64,000 nucleotides of DNA from Podocnemis expansa (GCA_007922195.1 ML682007.1:19119033-19183032), one strand, 5' to 3'. Shown: positions 30,967-44,264, counted from the first letter of the stretch. Numbers and translations: made by a program. Notes: generated by a model not told the origin, from the letters alone.

Positions 30967-33186
30967 TCTCTGAACACTTGTTTTGTGCTACTTGGTCACC
31001 CCACCTAGGCCATTACCTTGACAATGAGCCCCAGCATCTGTGAGTCATCAGGACAGGTAGGGACATGCCTGTGGCCAGGGCAACTTGCAAGTGCCTTTTC
31101 TTGCCCATATGCTGTGAGCTTGTGTTTGAAACAAGCTACATAGCAGACCAGAGACTATAAAATGCAGCTTTACCATCAATATCACGTCTTCGTTCCTGTT
31201 TCCCACCTCTTGATCAACTCATCTACAACAAAAAAAGCAAGGAGTCCTGTGGCATTTAAGCATCTGATGAAGTGGGACTTTCTCCCATGAAAGCTCATGC
31301 GATAAATAAATCTGTTAGTCTTTAAGTGCCACAGGACTCCTCGCTTTTTTTTTTTTTTGCTGAACAAGACTAACACAGCTGCCCCTTTGGAACTCAACTA
31401 CAACAGAAGCATTGCACCAATGCACTAATGCAGCAACCAAAGGGCTGCTCAGCAGTGACACGGGGTGAAGGTATGATCAGAGTGATTCTGAATGGCTGCG
31501 AAGAGGGCCCACAGGGGCTGAGGTGGGGGTGAATGGCAGGGGTAATAGACCCAATGTGGTCACAATGGAAGGGGAGATGCAGGTGGGGCTGGATGATGCT
31601 GAGCAGCAAGGTAGGTGGTGCACAAGGCATTTTCTGCATTAAGACGTGGTCCAGCCTACAACAAAATTTTGGTAAGAAACATGACCAAGTATTTGTGTGG
31701 CTTCTCTTAAGGGTGGCTCCTCCTGTAAAAGAATTGGTGGCCATTTGCGGCAAAAAGGCTGGGGATTTGGAAGTGATTCAGTGGCTGACTCGGTGAAAGG
31801 ACAGCATACATCTATTAACCTCTTAAAACATGATATCTGAACACTGGTTTCTCCCTCACTTACCAGCCATACCCTGTCTCTGTATCCTTAGCATCCCAAC
31901 AGTTATGGGTCCATCCTGATTTTGTTTTCTTGCTCTCCAATCCCAGCCAACAGCTTCTGTGAACCATACTGATCACTGCCTGAAAGTGTAGCATGCCCCC
32001 AAATAAAGACAAAGAGGATGCACTACCGACCACAGCAGCCACACATGCAAAGTAATGAGGATGTGCTCCTGCTACACAGGGAGGAGGGGCTGGCCAGCTG
32101 ACTACAATGAACCAGGCTGAAGGGTAAGTGGAATCTTTTTGCTGCTCTCTGCCCCTGGCAGAAATTTTGACAGACACTCTGATAAGGGAGATCGACAAAT
32201 CTCATTAAAGTAGTCAGCTAAACCTTCGGCTCAGCCCCATTGCCCAGATCGACTGGCAGGCAATCAAAAGCACTATTGTTACACAGTCTGTAAGACAAAA
32301 AGAAAAGTCAGTTCCCCTTCCTCCTGTGGAATGTCAGAGGAGGCTACACTTTGCGGTATCACAGCCCCACAGCCTGCTGTTATCTGCAAAACTAATAAAC
32401 AGCCTTGATTGCCGCTCCCGGTTCTCCTATGCACAAAAAAGACATTTAAGAGTTCTGGAGCACAGCCCCTCATTGCATAATTTCCTGTTAGTTGGGTAAC
32501 TGAGCAAAGGGTCTTTCCTACAGGGCCTTTGCGCCTCTCCTTAAGTTAACCAGGTGCATTTAGTATTGACTGGCCTGAGCGGCCTCGCTGGATTGACTGT
32601 CCTAGCGGCTGAAGTCCTTGCTTAGCTCCCCGGGGAAGGTACATCGTGGACAAAGGCAGGCAATGCTGCCCATTGCTGATGTGTCTGACCCCTGAACTGG
32701 ATGGACTTCCTCCCCAGCTAAGAGACGAGTTGGCCCCACAGCTTTACTCTGCTGAGGTGCCAACACAGGGTGAATTGAGGGGACGCATTTCCGGAGGGAC
32801 CCCGCATAAGTCACGTAGCCGTAGCCCGTCAAACGGCCCTTGGATGCCATCTGCATGGGACACAGCAGAAGTCTTTGCTGGGAGCCCAGTAAACTCTTAG
32901 CTGTAATTACACACATGGAGAAGAGTGTTTGGAGAGCAGCATTAGTTAGGCGGGCAGCCTTGCAGGTGATTGGTCTGAACTCTGGGCAAGGCACCAGAAG
33001 CAACAGAAGACCTCCTTGGCCTGTGCGACTCACTTTGCCCCATTCCTGCCATTTCCCCATCTGCAGAACAGAGATAACAAGAGCCCCCAGCCTGCGAGGA
33101 GGGTGTGAACAGTCACTTGTTAATATTTGTAAAGCAGTTTGGAAGATGAAAAATGCCAAGTGCGAATATTGTTCCTTTCTCTGAGT
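30967..33186. other. intergenic with one fold-back element
   Basis: Apart from the fold-back element at 31222-31392, I see no gene or clear repeat. The 185-codon frame on the minus strand at 32602-33159 has no recognisable similarity. Confidence 0.55.
31222..31392. repeat. fold-back SINE-like element, copy D
   Basis: It has a short left arm ('aaagcaaggagtcctgtggc'), a loop with 'atctgatgaagtgggac', and a full right arm from 'ctcatgcgataaataaa' through 'gtgccacaggactcctcgc' to 'cccctttgga'. A T-run of about 15 lies at 31347-31361. Confidence 0.82.
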
Positions 33187-33425
33187 TCCAAAAGGGTAGC
33201 CATGTTAGTCTCATTCAGCAAAGCAAGCAAGGAGTCCTGTGGCACTTAAAGACTAACAAATCGCATGAGGTTTTGTGGGAGAAAATCTCACTTCGTCACA
33301 CGCTTGGAAGGTGGGGGAACTTCTTCCAACTGTCTGAGAAAGTGGGATTTTCTCCCACGAAAGCCCATGCAATAAATAAATCTGTTAGTCTTTAAGAGCC
33401 ACAGGACTCCTTGCTTTTTTTTCTC
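33187..33425. repeat. fold-back SINE-like element, copy E
   Basis: The left arm runs from 'ccaaaagggtagccatgtta' through 'aggagtcctgtggcact' and 'gggagaaaatctcac'. The right arm is the reverse complement, from 'gtgggattttctcccac' to 'gccacaggactccttgc'. This copy keeps the complete 5' half-site and the longest loop. Confidence 0.86.
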
Positions 33426-33884
33426 TGAGGCGTAAACTGTTCGAGCCAATAGGTGGCAGCAACTACTAAGCCAGAAACATCTCAGGATAGCAGAGGCCAA
33501 ACAAGGGTAAGACATGGGTATGTGCCCGCTAAGTTGCATCCCTAGAGACCATCAAAATTAGCCACTCTGCATGTTGGAGCTGGGTTGGGGACTGGACTGG
33601 ACCACAAGAGGGAAAAACAGACTTCATTATGCATTAGACAACAAGGCAACCTCAAGAATTAGGCAGGGTTATGACTATCTACTGCCAGCATGCAGCTACC
33701 ACAGAGACACAGCCACCCACAGGCAGAGATTGAGGTTTCTGGAACGGGCAGGGGGACCACATACTTTCAGACGCCTGCTGGTAGTAAGATTCCAGATAGC
33801 GATCTAACCCATTGCCATTTTCTCATGCCTTTCTCCCAACCAAGGATCTTACCATGCTCCTTCACTTGTACGAATTCTGCTGGA

Positions 33885-33970
33885 TTTGGGGGATCAACCT
33901 CCAAGAGGTGGAGGAACTTGTCCTAGATCACACAGCCAGTCAGTGAGAAGCAGGAACCCATCTCCCATTC
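33885..33970 (-). repeat. MIR-like fragment (antisense)
   Basis: It shows 'cctagatcacacagccagtc' and 'agcaggaacccatctcccat', the hallmark middle part of a reversed MIR-like SINE. Confidence 0.55.
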
Positions 33971-35048
33971 TTTGTTTAAATAATAGAGCCATGTTGTCTC
34001 CCTGTGCTCATTCGAAGCCAAAACCGGAGCTGTAATAACACACTAACTGCAAAGTACTGTTCACCAACAAGCCAGAGCCTTCCCAGTAAACAGCCTTGTA
34101 ATGCATGCTGTGTTCCTCAAAGGAGAAATACTGTAAGATTAAAGTTAGTAAATTCAGTTTTGAGATCCCTGCAGCTGTAAGAAAGAAAAAAAAGTCGCAT
34201 TCAGGAAGAGCTTTGACATAGTGAAATAGTATCCTTACCTTCTTCCACAACAGGGCACCTACCTGGCCATGGACACAAATGAAATGATCCTGGTCTCAGC
34301 ATAACCCTAAAAGGACATTTGTCTTTAGTGGGCAACCCAGTTCAACATGATGCTTGCCACAAATATGTGCTAGAAAATGTTTCCTGCTAACTCCAAAATC
34401 ATTTTCCACGCCATGAAGTAAGAGTGACCAGTAAAAGTCCAACTCCTTTCCACATGACCTGGTATTTTTATGCTTCTTCTATAAAGGCACTGCTGGCTTG
34501 TAACACACCAGGCAAACGTTGCACATTTTTTGGCAAAGATTTGTTCAGATTTTGTCAAAATACTGGAAGAAAAATGGCCAGAACTGTCAATCATTTTCAC
34601 TCCCTGGTTTTGAACCAGAATGATTTTTGTGTGAATTTATACATAAAAATTTTCATAAAAATATTCATTTTCAATATGCTTCATTTTTCATTATTTTCTT
34701 CTCTCCCTCCATTTGTCTTTCTCTCATGCCTTCCTTACTTTTCACCTTTGATTTTTTTCATTTTGCTATCATACTATCAGTGGAAGAAAAATGCTAAAGT
34801 TAAAATCAAAAGCAAAAAACCCTCAAATTTTCATTTTAATCCAAAAGATGGGAAACTTTGACAAGAGCAGCTGTTTTTCGCAAAAATATCCATTTTTTTA
34901 CATCTTTGAACTAAATATTTTTTAAAAAAATATAGCAACTTAATACAACTGAATTTTAAAACTGTTAGTGGATTTTTAAATCTCAGGCTCAAACAGTACC
35001 AAGAATCAGATATTAGATTTGCTTTCTGTGCATATTAACACCAGAATG
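33971..35048. other. intergenic, AT-rich
   Basis: This is AT-rich sequence, with 34600-34960 especially so. No gene or identifiable repeat was seen. Confidence 0.6.
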
Positions 35049-35208
35049 TGATGTTAACATGAGCTTTCATGGGTGAAGTCCCAGGCAAAGTGGGACTTTA
35101 CACATAAAAGCTCATGTAAAAAATAAATTTGTTAGTCTTTAAAAGTGCCAGAGGACTCCTTGCTTGTTTTGCTGAACTAGACTAACATGGCCACCATCCC
35201 TTTGGACT
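35049..35208. repeat. fold-back SINE-like element, copy F
   Basis: The left arm is cut short ('acatgagctttcatggg'). The right arm is full: 'aaagctcatgtaaaaaata', 'ttgttagtctttaaaagtgc', 'ggactccttgcttg', 'ctgaactagactaaca', ending 'ccctttgga'. Confidence 0.8.
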
Positions 35209-38200
35209 GTGATGTTGAGTTACACTCAGTCAATCAGGGAGCACAAATTATATTGCACGACTTATATGACCAATCACATCTATGAGACAGCTCAGCTTTC
35301 AAATTTAGAGTATCAAGCCACAAGGAAAAGGAAATTTCTGAAAAAAATTATTGAATGGTTTTTCTCTAACCAATAATTTTGACAAAATCACCATACATTT
35401 GCAGGCTTCCTCTGGCAGACAAAGAGGCAACGTTGGCTGAGTGAAGTATTCTTTGTACATGAATTGCTCAGATCCAGTCACAAGAATTCTAGGAGGATTT
35501 TTCTGACAGCGTAATTCTGTCCACCTACTGCTGAAATACACAAATCTTAATTCTTCTGCACTGGCCATTCAGCACTACGGGCCTGAGTTCAGCTCCTACT
35601 TTAAGACAAAAGAGTAAATGAGTTGTATCCTACTGCCTGCATACATCCATATTTCAGAACTATCAAACAGTGTCACAGTCTGCTTTGGAGGGGACTAAAC
35701 TGGGAATAACAGGTTGCTGTGAGTTGTGATTGAAGCATAGTGACAGAACTGTGTGGGGTCCTGAACTAGATCAGCTCGAAGCTGCAGATCAGAACTGGGC
35801 TTGTAAGAGATGCAGAGGAAAGGAAGATGGTAACAGGAGGGATGTGCAGGCCACTGCTGAGGTGGGCAAAGCTGGTGGGAGAGGAGGAAAGCTCTGCAGG
35901 TCCTGCCAGGCCAGTACTTGGCTAGTGCTAATTGTTCATCATACTCAGAGTTGAAATTCACCCCCAAAATTGCAGGAAGCATTTTGAGTTTCCCAGTGAA
36001 ACAATGTGAGGAACAGAAGGAAAACCATGGACCTGTGATAAAGCCATTCCAGCAACACTAAAGAAGAAATGTTTGCCAAACTAAATTGCTCTTACTGTGC
36101 TGTGCCCTGAGGGGGTCAAGGAAAGATGTGGGAGAAAAGCCAATGCACCTCCATGGAGGGAGGAAGTCCAGAGGCTGTTTCACAAGAAACTCTCCTGAAC
36201 CGTAGGACCCTCTGTTGATCATGTATTGGAATCCTGACCTCATGGGCGGTGGGAGGGTGCTTGCTCTTTCAACAGTGCAGGGAAAATGAAAGCCAAAGCG
36301 GGTTGCTGTCACCTAAATGGCCTGTGGTACAGATGGGCAGATACTTCAGGGGGCAGAACCTCAGCTGCTATAACTGAGCAGAGCCCCACTGACTTCAGTT
36401 CCCCAATGTTGCTTTATATTCAATTATCTGAGCCCAGAACTGTTCTGCTGCAGAGCCTGGCTTTCACAAGGCACCATTAATAACTTCACATATGAACGTT
36501 GCACCATAAAGTGTCCACATAGGCTACAGTGTCTATCACCTGGGGGAACACTGGTGTGTGTAGAGTTGCACACTCACGAATAGTGAAAACGTCTGAGTGC
36601 CCAGAATGTCTGACCTGTTATACAACTGCTATTGAATCCTAACCTCAGTGCATTCCCCAACTGGTGCTGTTCCTGTGAGCAATGCTCCTCCTGCAAGTCT
36701 GTGCTGGCTGGACAGATATCCTTTGGAGCAAGACATCAGAAATGTCTTTGTTTAGCTGCTGGAGGGATGCCTGTGAATCCAGGGTGTCACTCCACTGGGT
36801 TCAATTCAGGAACGACTTAGCCCCTACTAGTCTTTAGCAAGGTTAATTTTCTGTACCATGCTCTGCGTTCAGCATGAGTGGATATTTGTCCCTGTAATAG
36901 GTTTATTCCTTTCTCTGGGACAATGTGAGCTCCCAGCCTGGCCTTTCAAAAATGCTGATCATGCAGTGGGCCACCCTAGGGACTGGTCCCAGGCAAAGCT
37001 ATTAACTCTACCAGAAAGGCTGCTGAAAACTAGACCCTGACAGGTGAATTATTAGCTGCTTTGTGCTCTCAGTTCCCCTCAGGCAGCCCCCTAAAGTCAC
37101 CCGTCCAATTAAGCCTCTCAATTCCCTGTCAGGTGGGTCTCTATTGTTAGCCACATCTGAGATACCTGGACGTGGAAGGACAGAAGACATCACCTTTCAA
37201 GGCAGGTCTTCCCAGCTGTTCTGGCTCCCATCTCCTGAATTCCTCTTTGGGCAACACTTCTGCCCTTTCACAGGTATGTTTATGGTGGCATGATGGAGTG
37301 TTTATTAGAATCCGCTTCACTCAAAACTGCTGACCTAGGAAATATGTTCACTTGGGTGAAGGCAGCTAGTCAGTTTCAAAAACCCTGTAGCTCCTTCTGT
37401 GATTTGAATTCAGGGCACAGAGGTGAATTTCCTCTAGAAGTGCTGCCCCTTTAATCATATATGTATTCTCTGTGTTGCACGATGCTCATACATAGCTGTG
37501 CAAAAAGCCACAGCTTTAGCACAGTCACTCAGAATTGAACAACAGCAGTGTTTGGAGTAGGGCCCGCCCACAGCCATTTCAGACAGCTGAAGTGTTTTTC
37601 TCCCTAAATATTTGAACAGCACTAGCATTAATGTCTGAAAATGTGAATTTGCTTGGAAACACTATAATTTTATTATCTTTTTAATGCACGCAGCCAGGGG
37701 AACATCTGCCCCTGTCTCTCTGGGTTTCCTCATCTTGATGTTGGAAAATACTGGGAAGGGCTGTTCTGTGCTGTGTAAACTGGAACAGAACCAGCCTGCT
37801 GGGAAACAACTTGTGGGTGCTGCAGTTGGGAAATGGGAGTAGGGACTTCTGCTGGGTGAAGCAATTAATGTTCTTCCCACTTCTACCCGCACTGGTGGCT
37901 GCTACACTGACCCTGATGAGTGTCTCAGCCGTTTACTTCCGTTGTCCTGATTGCTAGCTTATCTATGAACCCCAAAGGCCAGTTTCTGATCTCAATTACT
38001 TCGTGAATGTTCCACTGACTTCAAAGCAATGACTCTGGATTTACACTGGAAAGCAACCTCAAGACATCACCCATTTTCCAACTGACTTACAACCAGAGTT
38101 TCCTCATGAAATTCTACCTGTTTCTAGCAAGTCCAGACATTTCTCTTCAGCAATTTAGCCCACGCTGAAGGCAATGGGGCTGCACAGATGTCACCAAGGA

Positions 38201-39257
38201 AATCAGATTGATGGTATTTAGGTTTTCACACACTTCTGTTAAGAAAGAGGTCCTATCTCTGCTAACTCCTGGCACCCTGCCTTATTCCCAACAACGTATG
38301 ACAACACATCAACAAAATATGTACTGTATTTAAGATCTCCCACCAAAAGCCTTCCTGCTCCCATGCAGGTAGGGAACATAAACAGGCCTTGCAGTGTACC
38401 TGAAAGGCTATAAACTAAGGCTGATATGGACCAAAGGGTAAGAGAGAAAGCTCCAAAGCTTAGGGGGCCTTATGGAGAACATTTAGGGAAATATCCTTTC
38501 TCTCTCACGATAGCTATACACCAAACAAAGCTATGTGAAAAGGGATGTTAAGTTGCCACATCAAGCATTCCAATGTTACGAAATGGCAGAATTTAAGTTC
38601 CCTGTGCAATCATAACTCAACGGCTTTGTGTGTACGCATTATGATACCGTCTTTAATTATGTGATCATACACTATTTGTTCCACAGGTCCCCTGCCTCAC
38701 TCAGTGCAAGCATGAGTAGTGTTCATTGGATGGGTAGTTAATAGTTCTTTTACCCCCATCATTCAGTGCATGGTCCACTGTTATATTTCCTGCACACCAT
38801 CAAATCCTGCACTGGATTATTAATTTCCTTCCAGACTTTCCTGTGGTGCTCAGCACTGTAGGATCTGAGTGCTCTGCAGGCAGGAAAGGATTTATCTTCC
38901 CATCATCACCCCTGTGAGTTGAGGGGGTGCTGTTACCCCCACTTCACAGATAGGGAACTGAAGCAGAAAAGGATTAAGGTCATAATTTATTAAGTGTCTA
39001 ATAGTTTTGAGCATCCAACTTGAGACATCCAGGGCCTCATTTTGATGAGTACTTAGTATTTTCATAGGATGCTGCATGTTCCGAGCACAGCTGACTGTGC
39101 AGGACTTCTGTAAATCAAGCCACAGGGGCTCAAGTCATGCACCAAGAAAATGAGGAACACAAGCAGGGGCAAGCACAGAAATTTAACTTTGACCACATTT
39201 TGGAAGGGACAGTCTGTGCCTTGCCCTTCCTCCCTCCCTGCCTGTGATTAAAGTATA
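35209..39257. other. intergenic; weak old repeats
   Basis: No gene is recognised. At about 37980-38060 there is a decayed sauropsid repeat with 'ctgatctcaattact', 'ccactgacttcaaag' and 'ggatttacactgg'. At 38866-38980 there is a decayed MIR-like stretch with 'cacttcacagatagggaac'. The rest looks unique. Confidence 0.55.
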
Positions 39258-39265
39258 ATTTGAGG

Positions 39266-40184
39266 CAGAGCCATCACTACGATGGGGCGCGTGGGGCTTT
39301 GCTCCAGGCGCACCGGAGTGGCTCCATTGAGCTGCTCCATTAAGGGGCGCGTTTATAGAATCATAGGGTTAGAAGGGACCTTATGAGGTCATCTAGTCCA
39401 ACCCCCTGCCAAAAAAGCAGGACTACTCTCACTAAATTATCCCAGGCAAGGTTTTTTTCTAACTGAGCCTTAAAAATCTCCAAAGATGGAGATTCCACCA
39501 CTTCCCTAGATAGCTCATTCCAATGCTTCACCACCCTCCTAGTAAGAAAGTTTCTCCTAATATCCAACCTCGACCTCCCCAGCTGCAACTTGAAACCATT
39601 GCTCCTTGTTCTGTCATCGGTTACTACTGTGAACAGCTGAGCTCCATCCTTCTTGGAGCATCCTTTCAAGTAACTGAAGGTTGCTATCAAATCCCCCCTC
39701 AGTCTTCTCTTCTGCAAGTTAAATAAGCCCAGTTCCTTCAGTCTTTCTTCATAGGGCTTGTGCTCCAGCCCCTTGATCATTTTTGTTGCCCTTTACTGGA
39801 CTCTTTCTAATTTGTCCACGTCCTTTTTGTAGTGGGGAGCCCAAAACTGGACACAGTATTCCAGATGCGGCCTCACCAGTGCAGAATAGAGGGGAACGAT
39901 CACATCCCTTGATCTGCTGGCAACGCTTCTTCTGATGCAGCCCAGTATGCCATTGCCCTTTTTGGCAGCAAGAGCACACTGCTGACTCATATCCAGCTTC
40001 CCATCCACCATGACCCCAGGTCCTTTTCTACAGTGCTGCTGCTTAGCTGATCGCTCCCCAGCCTGTAGCAGTGCATGGGTTTTTCCGTCCCAAGTGTAGG
40101 ACTTTGCACTTGTCCTTGTTCCCCACTGATCGTTCCAGGCGCCGACTGTTGTAAGGGGCACTAGATCCTTTAATTATGGCTCTG
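39266..40184. mobile_element. hAT-type DNA transposon interrupted by a CR1
   Basis: The ends are 'cagagccatcactac' and 'taattatggctctg', inverted repeats. The flanks carry the exact 8-base duplication ATTTGAGG at 39258-39265 and 40185-40192. Nearly all the interior (about 39356-40150) is a CR1 LINE inserted later, so the original element was only about 125 bases. Confidence 0.88.
39356..40150 (-). mobile_element. CR1 LINE, 3' part, about 0.8 kb
   Basis: Same family as the copy at 17169 but longer. On the minus strand, 39361-39780 is open and reads [25 protein letters not shown] sequence, the C-terminal end of the CR1 reverse-transcriptase protein. Further 5' lie further CR1 coding remnants ('attccagatgcggcctcacc' on the plus strand). 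It is 5'-truncated and broken by stops upstream. It is inserted in the hAT element 39266-40184. Confidence 0.93.
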
Positions 40185-40192
40185 ATTTGAGG

Positions 40193-42029
40193 GGCCCCAG
40201 AGCCTTCCTAATCTCTGAGCCTTCTTCCTGCATTGTCCGGGCCTGCTTCATGCATGTGTGGGCCCGAGTTTTCTAGATTCTGGAATCTGGGCCCCAGACC
40301 TCTGGGCCATCAGATTTGGGTGCCCTGGAACTGCTTTCCAGCTTACTTTAACCCCTGCTCCCTGCCTCTTCTCACACCCAGCCCTGGCAGGAGCTCACTC
40401 TTCCTTCCCCTCCCCTTCCCTGGCCCCAGCAGGAGCTTGCTCATCTCGCATCTCCCCAGCCTCGTGGTTCCAGGGTGTGTGCCCCAACAATTATTGTGGG
40501 GGGCTGGTGCCCCTGCTTGCCCTTGTTTGTGCATGGGCCACTTGTGGGAAGTCTGATTTAAAAGATCTGCCCAGCAACATCTGTGGCCACAGAGATAGGG
40601 GCAGAATTCAGTTCTCCAGGGCAGCATTCAATAGCCTAAATAACTCCCAAGACAACCCTTTCTTTTCCTGCAGTCCCTGGCCTTGTTCACACATGTTCCA
40701 ACTTCTGCACCAAATGAAACCAAGAGAGCCAGCTTCATTCATGTGCAGCTCTGATTTCTCTCTCACCATCCATGCAGTGCACTGAAGGAAACAAGTGTCT
40801 TGTGGGGGAAAAGCATATAGGATCATGTAAATAAATGTTGTATCATAACACATGGGCACAAAAGAGTCAAGGGAAGATATCACAAGCAATCTAATGCCCA
40901 GCATTCCCTAATGTTTGAGTGCCTGGTTTTGTAACCCTAATGTTCCTTTAATATAGGAAATTGCAGATAAAAACTTAGCCTTTAAAAAAAGCAAACTGAA
41001 AAACCAGCAGTTCCATTATGTGAAAAGATATTGGTGCTCTTCATAGGTCATTAGCAGGGGAACCTTTAGCTTCACACAGCACAGATGTCTGCCTCCAGAG
41101 CTAATGGAATAAGTGACTATAGTTATCCTCTGAAGGCACCACTCACTAGAGAGAGATGTGACACCCTTTCTGCTTCCCCAATCTGCTGTCTGCAGAGAAA
41201 TGCTGAGACTCAAGGATCCTGGACTCTGTTCCAGGCTGTGGAAAGCAGTGTTGCTTACTGGTTATAGAATTTCTGGCTCCGTCCCTATGCAGACTGCTTC
41301 GATTCCACCCACACTTGCTCCTCTCCTCTACGTTTGATTCAAGCTGTCAGCATCCTCTGCCACGTACACCTCGCAAGGCAGGCTCCTGTATTCGATGTGG
41401 ACTGGCTACAGAGCTGAGACACCAGATTTGCTTAGTATCATAGTCCTTATGGTGCTGCCAGGAATGGTGGTTGCAAGCTCAAGGTGTGTCACATAGCATG
41501 CCACCTACTGACTAAAGGTTTAACACAATAATATATTGTATTTTACACCCGCCTTCTCCTGGCTGCCTTTGAGAGCCCGAGAGGGACAGTCTCCCTATCT
41601 GACACAACAGCCTGCAGCTGGTGGGAGATGCAATTGCAAAAGAGGTCCTACTCAGCCGCCCCAGCCTGTTGGAGCACGCTCAGTAGAAATGGAATATTTG
41701 GAGAATATCTGGTTTAATGAACCTCTAAATATGCATATGCAAATAGTGATTTTCAGGGGCATATCACCCACCCAGACAAACCTGGGTGGGTTTTCCCAAG
41801 GACAGTAAAACACACTTCTCTCCTTTGCCAAGTTTCAAGCAATATATTCTTCTTGAAGCTCATTGCCATTAACAGTTGAGCCATTTTTGCTGAAACTCCT
41901 TTCTACTCACTCAACCTCCCCAAAAAATCAGCCCAAACCAGACACCCAGCATTGAAAATTTCAACCCTGTTTGGGAAAGTTCTAAGCAACTGAAAACAGA
42001 CTTTTATAAAGGAAACTGTAGGCATTTGT
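40193..42029. other. intergenic, nothing recognised
   Basis: I see no gene and no clear repeat. A perfect 9-base inverted repeat (acccaccca / tgggtgggt) occurs at about 41768-41793; alone it is not notable. Confidence 0.55.
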
Positions 42030-42126
42030 TTCTTGATAAATACATTCATTAGTCTTTAAAAGTGCCACAGAACTTGTTTGTTTTGTTGAACTAGAGAGTA
42101 GACTAACACAGCTACCCCTCTGGAGT
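42030..42126. repeat. fold-back SINE-like element, copy G (right arm only)
   Basis: It reads 'gataaatacattcattagtc', 'aaaagtgccacagaacttg', 'ttgaactagagagtagacta', 'cagctacccctctgga'. The left arm is lost. This is the most worn copy in the window. Confidence 0.7.
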
Positions 42127-44230
42127 TTACCAGCTCATAGACTGACTAAGTGCAAGGGACAGTGATAGAAAATGTAAGAAAAGTGATTGGAATGGTTATA
42201 GACTCCTAGCTTACTAGCTACCTTGCTTTCTTTCTTTAAATTAATCCCCTCTTCCCCATACCAAATTCCAACCTCAGTTCCAAAGTCCTGAATGCCCCTC
42301 ACTCCCAGTGCTGGTCCCCTCCCTCTGTGGCAATGAGCAGATTATTTCATTTGTGTATCTTGGGAACAGACACTTTGAAAATTAGGCAGTTGGTTTGCAG
42401 AACGACCATCGGTGCACACATAATTCACACGACCCACTACCTGTCTTGTCATGTCACCATAAACATCTGCTTCTCCAAATCAAACAGAAAAACCACCCTG
42501 CCTGTGTGGCAGTTCAGGAAAGGAGCTGGGAGAGATACAAAGCCCATCATGCTGCATAAAGACATCCCTTTTATTAGATGTGAGATCATTGCTTGCTTCT
42601 TTGAACCTTGTCTGAGTTACTCAGAGTCTCCTCGGGTGTGACTGCCACAGAACAAGTCTTGGTTCATAAATTACAGCTCACTGAACCCCATGAGCAGCTC
42701 TGATGGGTGACACTTTACTCTGGCAGATACAGAGTTACTAACAAAACAAGAAGGAAGGCTTTGAAATCCTTTCCGAAGTCTTGATCTGATGCCTGCATTG
42801 ATTTCCAGGGAGAAGCATTCTTTCCACCCACACAGCTAGGTGTGATCTACACATTTCTCCAATTTCCTACAGCCCTCTTCCAAATCATTCCCTGACATGC
42901 TGATGTCAGCAGCACTCCCAATTTCCAAATGTGGGACATGGTGTGAGGAAAAGAGCTACAAAGGTCAGATCCTGAGGTCCTTAATCCACTGAAGTCAGAG
43001 GGACAAGGACACTAGAAAGTTCTGAATGTGAATCTTGGCACAAGAGAAAAGCTATTTCTTCAGGATAAAATAGTATTTTCTGTAGCCTCCAGCTCCCTGA
43101 GCAGCATTTCTGGATTAGATCACTTACTGTGGTGCAAGGGAGATAATACCAAGCATTTTTATATAGGCCAAAATGGAGAAACTTCTTTTCTAAGGAATGA
43201 GAGATCAGAGGTATGGGTGCTAACGGCAGGCACAGTGCCTACAGAAATAATAATTCCATTTTCTTTTTGGCCATTTAAGGTTAGGCTTGAAAAGATTAGA
43301 TTTTTATTGGTAAATGTCACCAAACATCGCTGTACACACACAAGCCAGGGACAATACTTCCATTAATGATAACTGAGATTTATAGATAGGCAAAGTAAAA
43401 ATAATGCCATTTGGGAACACAAAAGATCCTTCTACGTGTAGTTGGACATGCAGAGCTGATCATTTGTGTTTCAACAACAATATAGCTTTCACTTTTTGAA
43501 ATCATCTCCTGTTATTAAATTATTCATATCTGACCCACCCTGTTCTCTGACCCACTCCAGCTTCCCACGACTGTGAAGAATTAGATGAAAATAAACAAAT
43601 ACTTAAAATACATCATTGTGCACAGCTGTGAAAATTTAAATCAGTGAAGAAAAAAAATGCTTAAGAACAACCACTGATCTCCTCCCGGGATGTTGTAAGC
43701 AAATGCAAACCCTATTCTGCCATTCTTCTACTGCAGAAGAGACTTTGAAGGTCTGAGGCAGCACTACCTGGTAGTAAATGTAGTGGGAGTGGGATGGCAG
43801 GGACAGGGAAAAGCTGGTGAGGTTAGTGAGGTGGGTGGGTGTGAAAATTACAAATGGATACACCTGCTGGTTTGCTTCCTTCAGCTTGCAGAGTGGATGC
43901 ATTGCATGCCTCAAGCAGGGGCACATTTTAACCAGCAGATGGCAGCTTGAACAGCCCATTTGCTGCTAGTCGAGCAAACCCTGCCCAATGTGGCTAATTT
44001 CCTCCCTCTCCTATTCCTTTTCATCACAATTTTCAGGCTCCTACCCAGCCCTGCCTCAGAGGAACTCCTCCAGCTGCTCTGGAAAGAAGCATATGCTGAC
44101 ATACTTGTCTGAGAGGAGGTGAGGGCTAGGTGGGGTTCCCCTGGGATTGATTCAGTGGCTATGTGAACTGGGGGGGAGCAGCTTCTTCTATGCATGTCCC
44201 CCTCCCCTTTCTGTGGTCCACACCCCCCTT
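42127..44230. other. intergenic upstream of the candidate ABLIM3 promoter
   Basis: No gene or confident repeat was seen. Sequence at 43700-44200 has moderate GC content. Any ABLIM3 enhancer or proximal promoter would lie at the right end. Confidence 0.5.
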
Positions 44231-44234
44231 GAGC

Positions 44235-44240
44235 TATAAG
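44235..44240 (+). promoter_or_regulatory. ABLIM3: candidate TATA-box of ABLIM3
   Basis: TATAAG within 'gagctataagaagggc' is a good TATA context, with a GC-rich stretch after it. Transcription would start near 44265. Its distance of about 400 bases upstream of the start-codon stub and donor at 44657 fits a single first exon. Confidence 0.45.
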
Positions 44241-44264
44241 AAGGGCTTTTGCGGGAGCTGGTCT

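Noticed and set aside
32602..33159. 185-codon minus-strand frame
   Set aside because: No similarity to a known protein, no exon structure and overlapping frames on the other strand. Treated as chance.
39361..39780. 139-codon minus-strand frame as a host gene
   Set aside because: It is the C-terminal end of the CR1 reverse-transcriptase protein inside a truncated retroposon.
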